DNA of 64,000 nt from Streptomyces iranensis (GCF_017874715.1 NZ_JAGGLR010000030.1:1-64000); one strand, 5' to 3'. Positions 39,561 through 48,892 are shown, numbered from the stretch's first letter. Numbers and translations: made by a program. Notes: a model not told the origin generated them from the letters alone.

Positions 39561-42011
39561 ATGGGCACAATCCTGGAGCCAGAACGACCGCACCACACCG
39601 GATCGGGGGACACGGTGCCATCGACCATGCGTACGGACACACCGGCCGAGGCGTCGGAACAGGCGATGACAGCCCGCAAGGGCGGGGCGCCACCACCCGA
39701 TCTCGAACTCCTCGTGCACGGCGTGGGCGGCACCACCCCCGAGGAGATGCTGGGCGATCCGCGCACCAGCCTGGTCACCGGCGACGAGACCGCGGCGGTC
39801 TACCGCAGGGCGGACGACATCGACGCCGAGCAGCGCCCGCCGGAGGACCGCGAGGGCCCGGACCGCGACGGCCCGATCCGCGAGGCGTACGTCTGGTGCA
39901 ACCTCACCTCGGGCAACAGCTCCCGCGCCCTGTGGCTGCTTTTACTGCCGTTCATGGTCGCCAACCTCGCCCACTGGATGCGGCCCCCGGCCGACCGGCG
40001 CGAGCGGACCGTGCGCACCTATGGCCTGCTCGTCCGGCTCGTGGCGCTCACCCTGACCGTGCTGCTGATCGCCGGGGCCTGCGAGGTGGCCCTGGACCTG
40101 GTCGCCTGGCAGTGCGCCGGTTCGGCCGACTGCGCCGGGGGCAAGTCCTGGCTCGGCTTCCTGTCCCCGGAGAACCACGGCTGGTGGAGCCAGCCCGGCC
40201 GCAGGCTCGCGCTCGCCGCGGTGCTGCCCGGCGCGCTCACCGGACTGCTGTGGTACCTGTCCAACCGCACCTGGAGCGCGTACGAGGCCTCCCCGCCGCT
40301 GGAGCGCCCCGTCGACGAGTCGGCCCCCGAGGCGGGCAACCGCCCCGCGCTGTGCCTGCCCGGCTTCTGGTACGGCCGCAGGATCGTCGCGCGGCTGCGC
40401 GCCGCGCACACCGCCGCGGGCTTCCTCACCATCGCGGCGGGCCTGACCCTGCCCACCACCACCTATGACCGCGAACCGGGCGGCAGCGGGCTGCAGGACA
40501 CCGCGGGCTGGACGCTGCTGACACTGCTCTGCGCGGGCGCGGTCACCGTGGTGGCCGTGGTGTGCCACCGCGGACGCAGCGAGTCCAAGGTCGACGGGGA
40601 GCTGGACCGCCTCACCATCACCGCGCTGCCCGGCGCGGCCCTTGCGGTGCTGGCCCTCTCCGTCCTGTACGCCGGCTGGTCCCGCCCCGGCTGGGTCTCC
40701 ACCGACCAGCTGCCGGGCAACGAGGCGTTCTGCGCCATCGCCATCGGGGAGGGCGCGCTGATCGTGACCATGGCGGTGTGCGCCCTGGTCCTGCACCGGG
40801 CCGCGCCCGGCCGCACCCCGTTGTACGGGCTCGCCGGGCCCGCCGTCGCCGTGCTCGCCTGCGGGCTCGGCGCGGTGCTGGCGGGCGGGGTCGCCCAGCG
40901 CTTCGCCGACTGGCTGGACGGCGGTGGCACCCCGGGTGAGGGGCCGGGGATAGCGCCGCCGGTGCTGCTGACCTGGCTGGCCACGGCCATCCCCGCGCTG
41001 CTGCTGGTCCTGGTCGTCCTGCTGGTGATCTTCACCGTAAGGGTGTGGCGGGTGCGCAACCGGCTGCTGCCGACCATCATGGACGGCTATCCGGGGGAGC
41101 GGCCCGACGCCGTACGGACCCGGCGGATCGCGGGCACCATCGCCCGCGCGGGCCTCACGGACTCCGCCCCCTGGATCGTCGGCCCCGTCGCGCTGCTCAC
41201 CCTGTTGTTCGGCGCCCTGGCCGTCACCGCGGCCTGGGTCACCCACGAGGTGCCGGGGCGGGCCGCCGACGGCGCGCCCGGGGCCGTGGACGCCGCCGCC
41301 CAGACCGCGCAGGCGCTGGGCTCCTGGCTGATGGGGCTGGCCTTCCTGATGCTGGTCACCTGGGCCCGCCGCGCCTACCGCAGCCCCTCCGCCCGCCGCA
41401 CCATCGGCATCCTGTGGGACGTGGGCACCTTCTGGCCGCGCGCCGCCCACCCCTTCGCGCCGCCGTGCTACGCCGAGCGGGCGGTGCCCGATCTCACCTG
41501 GCGGATGGAGACCTGGACCCGCCGGCACGGCGGCCGGCTGGTCATCTCCGGCCACTCCCAGGGCAGTGTGCTGGCCGCCGCCGCGGTCTGGCAGGTGGAC
41601 CCCCGCACCCGCGGCCAGGTCGCGCTGCTCACCTACGGCTCACCGCTGGAGCGGCTCTACGGGCGCTGGTTCCCCGCCTACTTCGGGCCCGCCCAGCTGC
41701 TCTCGCTCCACGGCGAGGTGCGCTGCTGGCGCAATCTGTGGCGCTACACCGACCCGATCGGCGGCCCCATCAAGCTGCCCGACGGCAGTGGGCCCGAGGT
41801 CGACTGCGGCGCGCTCAAGGACCCGCTGGCCTACGGCCGTACCACCGAACACCCGCTGCCCGCGCCGATCCTGGGGCACGGCGACTACCAGGCCGACCCC
41901 GTCTTCGACCGGGAGCGGGCCGGGCTGCTGGCCCGGCTCCCGGAGCAGACGCCGCCACCGGCGGCGGAGGCGGCCGCCGGTCAGATGAGCTCCGGCAGGT
42001 CCTCGGGGTAG
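39561..42011 (+). CDS. Membrane protein with a split alpha/beta-hydrolase domain
   Basis: An 816-aa protein from ATG 39561 (GGGAAGG upstream). Residues 47-60 hold LELLVHGVGGTTP, the strand-and-oxyanion motif of alpha/beta hydrolases. About ten membrane helices follow (about 110-620). Only then comes the nucleophile elbow VISGHSQGS (Ser666), with plausible Asp731 (TDPIGG) and His773 (ILGHGDY). So one hydrolase fold seems to be interrupted by the whole membrane domain. It could be a membrane-tethered lipase or esterase. Its 3' end overlaps the convergent AAA+ gene by 31 bp. I know such streptomycete proteins only as integral membrane proteins. Confidence 0.82.
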   Translation: MGTILEPERPHHTGSGDTVPSTMRTDTPAEASEQAMTARKGGAPPPDLELLVHGVGGTTPEEMLGDPRTSLVTGDETAAVYRRADDIDAEQRPPEDREGPDRDGPIREAYVWCNLTSGNSSRALWLLLLPFMVANLAHWMRPPADRRERTVRTYGLLVRLVALTLTVLLIAGACEVALDLVAWQCAGSADCAGGKSWLGFLSPENHGWWSQPGRRLALAAVLPGALTGLLWYLSNRTWSAYEASPPLERPVDESAPEAGNRPALCLPGFWYGRRIVARLRAAHTAAGFLTIAAGLTLPTTTYDREPGGSGLQDTAGWTLLTLLCAGAVTVVAVVCHRGRSESKVDGELDRLTITALPGAALAVLALSVLYAGWSRPGWVSTDQLPGNEAFCAIAIGEGALIVTMAVCALVLHRAAPGRTPLYGLAGPAVAVLACGLGAVLAGGVAQRFADWLDGGGTPGEGPGIAPPVLLTWLATAIPALLLVLVVLLVIFTVRVWRVRNRLLPTIMDGYPGERPDAVRTRRIAGTIARAGLTDSAPWIVGPVALLTLLFGALAVTAAWVTHEVPGRAADGAPGAVDAAAQTAQALGSWLMGLAFLMLVTWARRAYRSPSARRTIGILWDVGTFWPRAAHPFAPPCYAERAVPDLTWRMETWTRRHGGRLVISGHSQGSVLAAAAVWQVDPRTRGQVALLTYGSPLERLYGRWFPAYFGPAQLLSLHGEVRCWRNLWRYTDPIGGPIKLPDGSGPEVDCGALKDPLAYGRTTEHPLPAPILGHGDYQADPVFDRERAGLLARLPEQTPPPAAEAAAGQMSSGRSSG

Positions 42012-44416
42012 AGCAGCGTGAGGTCGTCCGTGGTCGGGTCGCTCAGCTGGGCGACCCGGCCCGCATGCCGCTCCACCATGGCCTCGAAGGTCTGCCGGGC
42101 GGTGCGCCCGTTGCCGAACGCCGGGCCCTTGGGGAGCGCCGTGAAGTACTTGAGCAGCCCCTCCGACGCCCCCTCGCCGATCCGGTACTCATGCTCCTCG
42201 GCCTGCTGCTCCACGATCCGCAGCAGCTCCTCCGGGCTGTAGTCGCCGAAGGTGATGGTGCGCGAGAAACGGGAGGCCACACCGGGGTTGACGGACAGGA
42301 AGCGCTCCATCTCCGCCGTATACCCCGCGACGATGACCACGACCGAGTCCCGGTGGTCCTCCATCAGCTTGACCAGCGTGTCTATGGCCTCGCGGCCGAA
42401 GTCCCGGCCGGAGTCCTCCGGCGAGAGGGCGTACGCCTCGTCGATGAACAGCACTCCGCCGCGCGCCCGGTCGAACGCCTCCTGGGTGCGGATGGCCGTG
42501 GAGCCGATGTGCTCACCGACCAGGTCCACCCGGGAGACCTCCACCAGATGGCCGCGCTCCAGCACCCCGAGGGAGGCCAGGATCTCCCCGTAGAGCCGGG
42601 CCACCGTCGTCTTACCGGTGCCGGGGGAGCCGGTGAAGACCAGATGGCGGCGGACGGAGGCGGCCTTGAGCCCGGCCTCCTGACGCCGCCGGCCCACCTC
42701 GATCATGTCGGTGAGGGCCCGCACCTCGCGCTTGACGCTCTCCAGCCCGACCAGTGTGTCCAGTTCGCCCAGCACCGCCGTGGACGGGCGGACGGCGACC
42801 GGGGGCTCGGCGGCGGGCGCGGAGGTCTGGGCGGCTCGCTGCGCCGGGACGCCGCCCAGCAGCCCGCCCGTCGAGGCGGTCTCCACGGCGGGCGCGGTGA
42901 CCAGGGGTTCGCCCGGCGCGCCCGGGGAGCCCAGGGCCGTGGTGGCGCTCTCGTCGCTGGAGCAGTCCTCGACGATCGGCCCCGCCTCGGAGAACTCGTA
43001 GCCCCCGCGCGCACAGCGCTCCGTACGGCACCGGGTCAGGGTGGTGCGGCAGCCGTCGATGATGTGGAAGCCATAGCCCCCGCTGCCGGTCACCCGGCAG
43101 CCGGTGAAGGTGCCGCGGCCCTCGGCGGAGACGTAGAACCCGGCCTCCGTCGGCCCGGAGACCGTGGTGCGCTCGACCGTCGGATCGGCGCCCTTGGTGA
43201 CGATCACTCCGGTGGCCGCGCCGTCTATGGTGCAGTTGGCGAGCGTGCCGCCGCTGCCGTGGTCGCGGAACCAGGCCCCGGTGGCCGCCTCCCGGATGCG
43301 GCAGTCGTCCAGCTGGACGATGGCCCCGTCGCTGACCGAGACCGCGGTGGAGCGCACCTGGGACAGATCGCTGTCGACCACATCGACCCGCGACCCCCGG
43401 TCCAGGACGAACAGCGCGTCCGGCACCTCGCGCACCCGGCACGAGTCGAGCACCGCGGTCGCCCCGTCGCTCACCCACACCGCCGGATAGTCGCCGGTGC
43501 TCTCGTGCAGCTCGCACTGGTTGGCGTCCACCCGGGTACCCGGGTCCCACACCGACAGGCCGTTGCGCCCGAACCGGCGCACCGTGGAGCGGGTCAGCGT
43601 CAGCACCGAACGCGACCTCAGGTCGATCGCGTTCTCCGGGACGTCATGGATCTCGCAGTCGGCGAGCGTGAGCACCGCGTCCGTGTCCAGGTTGACCCCG
43701 TCGGCCGTCGTGCGGTGCACCCGGCAGTCGGTCAGATTCCCGGTCGCACGCCCGGAGACCTGCACCCCGGCGCCCCGGATCTCGTACACCTCACAGCCGA
43801 CGGCCTCCAGCGAGGTGCCCTCGCCGGTCAGCGAGAAGCCCGCCCCGGACGCGTGGTGCACCCGGCAGCGGTCCAGGCGCGGACGGGCGCCGCCGCGCAC
43901 CGCCACCCCGGACTGCCCGGCGGCCACCACCTCGCACTCCTCGAACACCCCGCCCGCGCCGTCCAGCACGCTGAGCCCGACGCCCGCGGGGTTGTCCACG
44001 GTGCACCGCCGCACGGTCGGGCGGGCGCCGCCGCGCACCTCGATGCCGACCGCCGAGCGCGTGGCCACTCGTACGTCGGTCAGCTCCGGGGTGCCGTCCT
44101 CGATCAGCAGCGCGGGGGCGGCCGAGTCCTGGCCCTCTACATGCAGATCCTGGACCACGGCGGAGGCCCGTACCGTCAGCGCGACTCCGTCCACCGGCGC
44201 GATCCGCACCGAACCGCGTGCCGAGCCCTCGGGCCCGCGCAGGGTGACGGCCCGGCCCACCACCAGATTCTCGCGGTAGGTGCCGGGCGAGATGGAGAGC
44301 ACATCACCGTCCCCGGCGGCCTCCAGGGCCGCCGTGAGGGAGGCGTACTCTCCGGTGCGGCGCCGCCACCGCGACGTTCCGCTGTGCGTCACCTGGACGA
44401 CCGAGCCCTGTGCCAT
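41981..44416 (-). CDS. Parallel beta-helix/AAA+ ATPase fusion (CbxX/EccA-like)
   Basis: An 811-aa protein. Residues 30-510 are a right-handed parallel beta-helix with about 20 repeats of a GxxV/V-xx-C-xV pattern, each coil carrying a Cys (for example CRVHHASGAGFSL). A Pro/Ala linker leads to an AAA+ domain of the CbxX/CfqX type: Walker A GSPGTGKTT (596-604), Walker B LFIDEA (661-666 region), sensor and Arg finger (ASRFSR near 714-719). The AAA part is most like EccA of type VII secretion and CbbX. ATG 44416 lacks a good ribosome site. The beta-helix may bind a polymeric partner that the ATPase remodels. Confidence 0.88.
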   Translation of the reverse strand: MAQGSVVQVTHSGTSRWRRRTGEYASLTAALEAAGDGDVLSISPGTYRENLVVGRAVTLRGPEGSARGSVRIAPVDGVALTVRASAVVQDLHVEGQDSAAPALLIEDGTPELTDVRVATRSAVGIEVRGGARPTVRRCTVDNPAGVGLSVLDGAGGVFEECEVVAAGQSGVAVRGGARPRLDRCRVHHASGAGFSLTGEGTSLEAVGCEVYEIRGAGVQVSGRATGNLTDCRVHRTTADGVNLDTDAVLTLADCEIHDVPENAIDLRSRSVLTLTRSTVRRFGRNGLSVWDPGTRVDANQCELHESTGDYPAVWVSDGATAVLDSCRVREVPDALFVLDRGSRVDVVDSDLSQVRSTAVSVSDGAIVQLDDCRIREAATGAWFRDHGSGGTLANCTIDGAATGVIVTKGADPTVERTTVSGPTEAGFYVSAEGRGTFTGCRVTGSGGYGFHIIDGCRTTLTRCRTERCARGGYEFSEAGPIVEDCSSDESATTALGSPGAPGEPLVTAPAVETASTGGLLGGVPAQRAAQTSAPAAEPPVAVRPSTAVLGELDTLVGLESVKREVRALTDMIEVGRRRQEAGLKAASVRRHLVFTGSPGTGKTTVARLYGEILASLGVLERGHLVEVSRVDLVGEHIGSTAIRTQEAFDRARGGVLFIDEAYALSPEDSGRDFGREAIDTLVKLMEDHRDSVVVIVAGYTAEMERFLSVNPGVASRFSRTITFGDYSPEELLRIVEQQAEEHEYRIGEGASEGLLKYFTALPKGPAFGNGRTARQTFEAMVERHAGRVAQLSDPTTDDLTLLYPEDLPELI

Positions 44417-44620
44417 GGTGCTGCTGTGCCCCCACCTCGTGCGTTGCCGGTGTGCGCGCCTGACCGCCGCTGCTGACCGCCGCTGCTGACTGCCGCTGCG
44501 CATATGGAATGCCCCACCGTAGCGTGCGCGAGGCGCCATGAGTTGACGTGGCTGTGGAGCACGGGGGGAGTTGTGTGTTCGTATGACAACTCCCGGCCGG
44601 GCGTTGCCCGCTCGCACAGG

Positions 44621-45223
44621 TCAGCTGTCGGCGTCCGCCCGTCCCCAGTCCTGACCGGCCCGCTCCCAGGCGATGCCCCACTGTGTGTAGCGCCGGCGCA
44701 TGAGCCGCCATACGACCAGCCGCCGGGCGCCGTCCACCAGGACCACCGTCATCCCGGCCGCGCCGATTCCGGCCAGCACGGCGTGGGTGGCGGCCGTCGC
44801 GGCGTCCAGCGGGCGGCCCACCGGGCGGCCGCGGTCGTCGGTCCAGATCCGGAACCGCTCACCGGGATCCGCGCCGGGGTGAGCGCCGAGCGTGCCCTCG
44901 TGGCTGCTGCCGTCCGGCCCCGTCCAGCGCGCGAGGACGCGGCGATGGGCGTCTCTCGCGGAAGCGGTCTCGGGATCGGAGTCGATGGGCGGATGCGGCA
45001 GCACCTTCACCACGGTGGCCGAGAGCGGATGACGCTCGGCGCGCTGCTTCTGCGCGGCCTTCACCAGCGCTCCGTGTGCCAGAGACCCCGACGTCCAGCC
45101 GACGGCGGGGGCGACGAGCAGCATGAGCACCGCGGCGATCAGCGCCGCGCACGCCTCCAGCACGTCCGTCTTACGGCGCAGCGGGTTGCGCCGCCAGCGC
45201 CACAGCCCCCAGATCATTCGCAT
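44621..45223 (-). CDS. Rv1733c-like membrane protein
   Basis: A 200-aa protein with membrane helices at about 24-46 and 142-165 flanking a soluble loop containing VLARWTGPDGSSHEGTLGAH, a pattern shared with Mycobacterium Rv1733c, a DosR-regulon membrane protein of unknown role. AAGGGGG lies upstream of ATG 45223. It is the first on its side of a hypoxia-like island and may be regulated by the DosR-like regulator at 49583. Function unknown. Confidence 0.82.
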   Translation of the reverse strand: MRMIWGLWRWRRNPLRRKTDVLEACAALIAAVLMLLVAPAVGWTSGSLAHGALVKAAQKQRAERHPLSATVVKVLPHPPIDSDPETASARDAHRRVLARWTGPDGSSHEGTLGAHPGADPGERFRIWTDDRGRPVGRPLDAATAATHAVLAGIGAAGMTVVLVDGARRLVVWRLMRRRYTQWGIAWERAGQDWGRADADS

Positions 45224-45303
45224 GGATCACATACCCCCTTACTCATTCGTGAGTACCGCATGGCGGGCCGGATATGCGCGTATTCGGCGGAGAGAGAGCA
45301 ATA

Positions 45304-47061
45304 TCACGGGGCCAGCCCTTTCGCCGTTCCGGCGGGCCGTCGGCGGTACAGGGGGACGCACCAGATCAGCCGGGTGCCGCCCGCCTCGGGCGCTTCGATG
45401 TCCAAAGTGCCGCCCAGGAGTTCGGCCCGTGACCGCATATTGATCAGTCCTCCGCTGGGGGCGGCGCCCCTGGTGCCCACCCCGTTGTCCGTGACCTCCA
45501 GGGCGATGTCGGCGCCGACGGTCAGCCGTACCTCCACCCGCTGGGCATGGGCGTGCCGCACGGTGTTGCTGAGCGCCTCGGCCAGTACCGCCAGCACATG
45601 GTCGCCGGTCTCGTCCGGAACATCGGTGTCCACCGGGCCGTCCATCAGCAGCGACGGGGCGAAGCCCAGGGTGTCCGAGGCCGAGCGGACGGCCTTGACC
45701 AGCCGGCGCCGCAGCGTCGCGGGTTCACCGCCGTCGTCCCCGACCGTGCGCAGGGCGAAGATCGTGGAGCGGATGATCTTGATGGTCTCGTCCAGGTCGT
45801 CGACGGCCCGCCCCACCCGTTCGGCCGCCTCCGGGCGCTCGATCAGCCGGCCCGCGCTCTGCAGGGTGAGCCCGGTCGCGAAGAGCCGCTGAATGGCCAG
45901 ATCGTGAAGGTCCCGGGCGATCCGGTCCCGGTCCTGGAGCAGCGCCATGTGCTCGGACTCGGCGCGGTGCCGGGCCAGTTCCAGGGCCAGGGCCGCCTGC
46001 GCCGCGAACCCCGAGAGCAGCTCCACCTCATGGTCCTCGAACGGCTGCCGCCCGGCGAGCCGGCACAGCCGCAGCGCACCGGAGGCCCGCTCGCCCGCGA
46101 CCAGCGGTACGGCCACCACCGGGCCGAACTCGCCCTCCGGAGCCGGCAGCGGCCAGGACCGGGTCCGCGAGTCCACCCGTACGTCCGAGGCGACCGCGGG
46201 GCGCCCGGTGCGGGCCGCGAGCCCGGCCAGCGAGCCGTCGGACGGCACCACGAGCCCGCCTATGAGCTCGGCGTCGTGCCCCTCGGCCACCTCGACCATC
46301 AGCGAGTCCGTGCCGGTGGCCGGCAGCAGGATCGCCGCCGAGTCGGCGAGGGCCACCTGGAGGGCGAGCCGGGCGATCAGGCTCAGCACCTCGCCCGCCG
46401 AGGTGCCCGCCAGCAGCGTACGGGTGATGACGCCGAGCGCCTCCAGCCACTGCTCGCGGCGCCGGCTCTCGTGGTACAGCCGGGCGTTGTCGATGGCCAC
46501 CCCGGCGGCGACCGACAAGGTGGCCAGCACCGCCTCGTCATCGGCGTCGAACTGGGCGCCGCCGCGCTTCTCGGTCAGATAGAGGTTCCCGAATACCTCG
46601 TCACGGACCCGGATCGGCACGCCCAGGAACGAGCGCATCGGCGGATGGTGCGCGGGGAAGCCGTAACTGGCCGGATGCTCCGACAGATCGGTGAGCCGCA
46701 GCGGCTGGGGGTGGCGGATCAGCTCGCCGAGCAGCCCATGGCCACTGGGTAACGGACCGATGCGGTGCGCCTGTGCCTCGGACATGCCCACCGGCAGGAA
46801 CTGCGAGAGCCGGTGCTGGTCGACCACGCCCAGCGCGCCGTACTCGGCGTCGGCCAGCACCACCGCGGACTCCACGATCCGGCGCAGCACCTGCTCCAGG
46901 TCCAGCTCGCGGCCCACGCTGAGCACGGCCTCCAGGAGGCTGTGCATCCGGTCCTGGGTGGACCGGGCCGCGTCCAGCCGCGCCTGGAGCTCGTCGAGGA
47001 GCTGGTCGAGCCGGAGTTGGGGGAGGGCCGGATGGCGCCCCTGATCCGCACTGCCCGACAC
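45304..47061 (-). CDS. GAF-domain sensor histidine kinase, DevS/DosS-like
   Basis: A 585-aa cytosolic kinase. Two GAF domains (about 50-190 and 205-360; the first with AHHPPMRSFLGVPIRVRDEV, close to mycobacterial DosS) are followed by a HisKA_3 box DRIARDLHDLAIQRLF and HATPase (LAEALSNTVRHAHA, GLINMRSRAELLGG). In DosS the first GAF binds haem to sense O2/NO/CO; whether this one does cannot be seen. GTG 47061 (VSGSADQ) has GGAGG four bases upstream; GTG 47091 is an alternative. It likely phosphorylates the DosR-like regulator at 49583. Confidence 0.9.
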   Translation of the reverse strand: MSGSADQGRHPALPQLRLDQLLDELQARLDAARSTQDRMHSLLEAVLSVGRELDLEQVLRRIVESAVVLADAEYGALGVVDQHRLSQFLPVGMSEAQAHRIGPLPSGHGLLGELIRHPQPLRLTDLSEHPASYGFPAHHPPMRSFLGVPIRVRDEVFGNLYLTEKRGGAQFDADDEAVLATLSVAAGVAIDNARLYHESRRREQWLEALGVITRTLLAGTSAGEVLSLIARLALQVALADSAAILLPATGTDSLMVEVAEGHDAELIGGLVVPSDGSLAGLAARTGRPAVASDVRVDSRTRSWPLPAPEGEFGPVVAVPLVAGERASGALRLCRLAGRQPFEDHEVELLSGFAAQAALALELARHRAESEHMALLQDRDRIARDLHDLAIQRLFATGLTLQSAGRLIERPEAAERVGRAVDDLDETIKIIRSTIFALRTVGDDGGEPATLRRRLVKAVRSASDTLGFAPSLLMDGPVDTDVPDETGDHVLAVLAEALSNTVRHAHAQRVEVRLTVGADIALEVTDNGVGTRGAAPSGGLINMRSRAELLGGTLDIEAPEAGGTRLIWCVPLYRRRPAGTAKGLAP

Positions 47062-47175
47062 CTGGCCTCCATCCCCCCATGACCCTCTCACCAGCAGGGT
47101 AGCCGGGGCGGGGGCCGGTGGTGGCGGGGATGGAAGGAACTCGGCCAGGGTCGGGGCCCGCCGGGGGACCGACGC

Positions 47176-48243
47176 CTAGGAAACCGGCACCACGGCGACC
47201 GGGCACTTGGCGTGATGCAGCACCGCGTGGTTGACGAGCCCCAGTTGCATGCCGAAGTGCCCCTGTCGCCGCCGGGCCCCCACCACCAGCAGATCCGCGT
47301 GCGCGGAGGCGTCCAGCAGCGCCTTGCGCGCCGAGCCCTCGACCGGGCGGTGGGCCACCGGCACCGGCGGCAGCCCGGCCGCCGTGGCGCCGCCCAGCGT
47401 CTCGTCCAGGAGCTCGGTGGCGCGCTGCTCGTGCGCCTCACGCGCACTTTGCGTTTCACGTGCCCCGTGCGTTTCACGTGCCCCGTGCGTTTCACGCGTT
47501 CCCTGCGTCTCACGCGCCCCCTGGTCCTCGTGCGCGCCGTGGTCCCCGCGCCCGCCGTGATTCCTGGGCCTCGCGTGGTCCCCGGGCCCGCCGTGATTCC
47601 CGCGCCCGCCGTGGTTCCCGGGCCTCGCGTGGTCCTCCGGGCCCGCGCAGCGCCAGGCGTGCACCGCCTCCAGCTCGCCGCCGCGCAGCCGCGCCTCGCG
47701 GAGGGCGAACGCGACGGCGGCGGAGGCCGGCGCGGGCTCCTGCTCGGCAGGGCGCTCGCGCTCGGCGATCCCCACGACCACCCGGTTCATCCCGCCGCGT
47801 ACGTTCTCCGGGCGGCCGCGCACCACGACCACCGGGCACTGGGCGCGGGCCGCGATACCCAGTCCGACCGAGCCGAGCAGCAGCGAGGCGAACTCGCCGC
47901 GGCCGCGCGAGCCGACCACCAGCGCCTCGGCGCTCTTCCCGGCGCGCAGCAGGGCGGTCACCGCGTCGTCCGCCGCCAGGTCGGTCATCACCTTCAGGGC
48001 CGGCACCCGCCGCCCGGCCCGCTCGGCCGCGCCGGCCAGCACCGCCTCGCTGTGGAGCCGCTCGGCGGGGCGGTCGGCGGCGGTTCCGGGGATGTAGCCC
48101 TCGTATCGCTCCCACAGCGAGGCATGGACGACGCGCAGCGGCAGCCCGCGGCGCCCGGCCATCTCGGCCGCCCAGTCCAGTGCGTCCGAGGCGGCGTCCG
48201 AACCGTCGACCCCGACGACCACGGGAAGCTCCACCGTGCCCAC
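47176..48243 (-). CDS. Tandem universal stress protein with hexapeptide-repeat insert
   Basis: A 355-aa protein with two Usp domains (residues 8-150 and 165-355). Domain 1 has VVVGVDGSDAASDALDW and the ATP-loop GSRGRGEFASLLLGSV; domain 2 ends GARRRQGHFGMQLGLVNHAV. Between its second strand (EAVHAW) and the helix RATELLDETL sits an insertion of 11 hexapeptides (residues 205-270), unlike any Usp I know. GTG 48243 has AGGAG five bases upstream, preferred over GTG 48261. Two TGTCCC half-sites (48269-48274 and 48282-48287) lie upstream. Part of the DosR-like island. Confidence 0.9.
   Translation of the reverse strand: MGTVELPVVVGVDGSDAASDALDWAAEMAGRRGLPLRVVHASLWERYEGYIPGTAADRPAERLHSEAVLAGAAERAGRRVPALKVMTDLAADDAVTALLRAGKSAEALVVGSRGRGEFASLLLGSVGLGIAARAQCPVVVVRGRPENVRGGMNRVVVGIAERERPAEQEPAPASAAVAFALREARLRGGELEAVHAWRCAGPEDHARPGNHGGRGNHGGPGDHARPRNHGGRGDHGAHEDQGARETQGTRETHGARETHGARETQSAREAHEQRATELLDETLGGATAAGLPPVPVAHRPVEGSARKALLDASAHADLLVVGARRRQGHFGMQLGLVNHAVLHHAKCPVAVVPVS
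47434..47631 (-). repeat. 18-bp x 11 in-frame minisatellite inside the Usp gene
   Basis: Exactly 198 bp, 11 units of 18 bp, encoding [HQ]-G-[AG]-R-[GE]-[NDT] hexapeptides such as HGGRGN, HARPGN and HGARET. Two units near 47454-47490 (HGARET) are perfectly identical in DNA; the array grades from a Gly/Asn/Asp-rich half to a Glu/Thr-rich half. Confidence 0.92.
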
Positions 48244-48322
48244 CGCCTCTCCTGCCGGCACCTGGAAATGTCCCTTCCCATTGTCCCGCCGAAGCGGTCG
48301 CCGAGGGAGTCCGGCGGCTCAC

Positions 48323-48787
48323 TCAGCGCAGCCGCATGGCCAGCGTCACCACGGCGCCCACCGCCCCCGCGCTGATCACCAGCCGGTCGGTGACCAGCTG
48401 GGTCAGCCACAGCCCGCGGCCGCTGGTCGCGCCGTCCAGCCCCGGCAGGATCCGCGGGATGACGTCCTCGGAGAAGCCGGGCCCGGAGTCGCTGATCCGG
48501 CACTCCAGCTCGTCGCCGATCCGCCGCAGCAGCAGGGACCCGGTGCCGCCCGCGTGCTCGACGGCGTTGTTGGCGATCTCGTCCACGGCCAGCACGAAGT
48601 CCCCGCGGCGGGTCTCGCTGAGCCCGGCCCAGGCCGCGCACTCCTCGACCTGCACCCGCAGCCGGGGCAGCTCATCGGCGGTGAAATGACGGTGGAGCAG
48701 GTGTTCTCCGGCTCGATCGGCGGACCGACGACGAGGGTCGGCTAGCACCAGTGCCTCCCGTTTGGTGACGAGTACGAGCGACAACAC
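48323..48787 (-). CDS. RsbW-like ATP-binding protein
   Basis: A 154-aa HATPase_c_2 protein: FVLAVDEIANNAVEHAGGTG is the N box, RISDSGPGF the G1 box and GATSGRGLWLTQLVTDRL the G2 box. These Spo0F/RsbW-like ATPases act as anti-sigma factors or serine kinases of antagonists. GTG 48787 has no clear ribosome site. It is the last gene before the divergent gap that leads to the cyclic-nucleotide-binding gene; probably part of the stress island. Confidence 0.85.
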   Translation of the reverse strand: MLSLVLVTKREALVLADPRRRSADRAGEHLLHRHFTADELPRLRVQVEECAAWAGLSETRRGDFVLAVDEIANNAVEHAGGTGSLLLRRIGDELECRISDSGPGFSEDVIPRILPGLDGATSGRGLWLTQLVTDRLVISAGAVGAVVTLAMRLR

Positions 48788-48892
48788 AGGGTCGGTGAAG
48801 CAGCCGAGGGTACGGGGAGCGGCGTCTCATTGGTCGCGACGACCACGAATGACGTGTCATATCGGAAACGTGACCGAAAATGGGTAAGGGTG

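Noticed and set aside
44417..44617. Upstream extension of the beta-helix/AAA+ protein
   Set aside because: The extension is low-complexity and has no homologous character; the beta-helix pattern begins right after ATG 44416.
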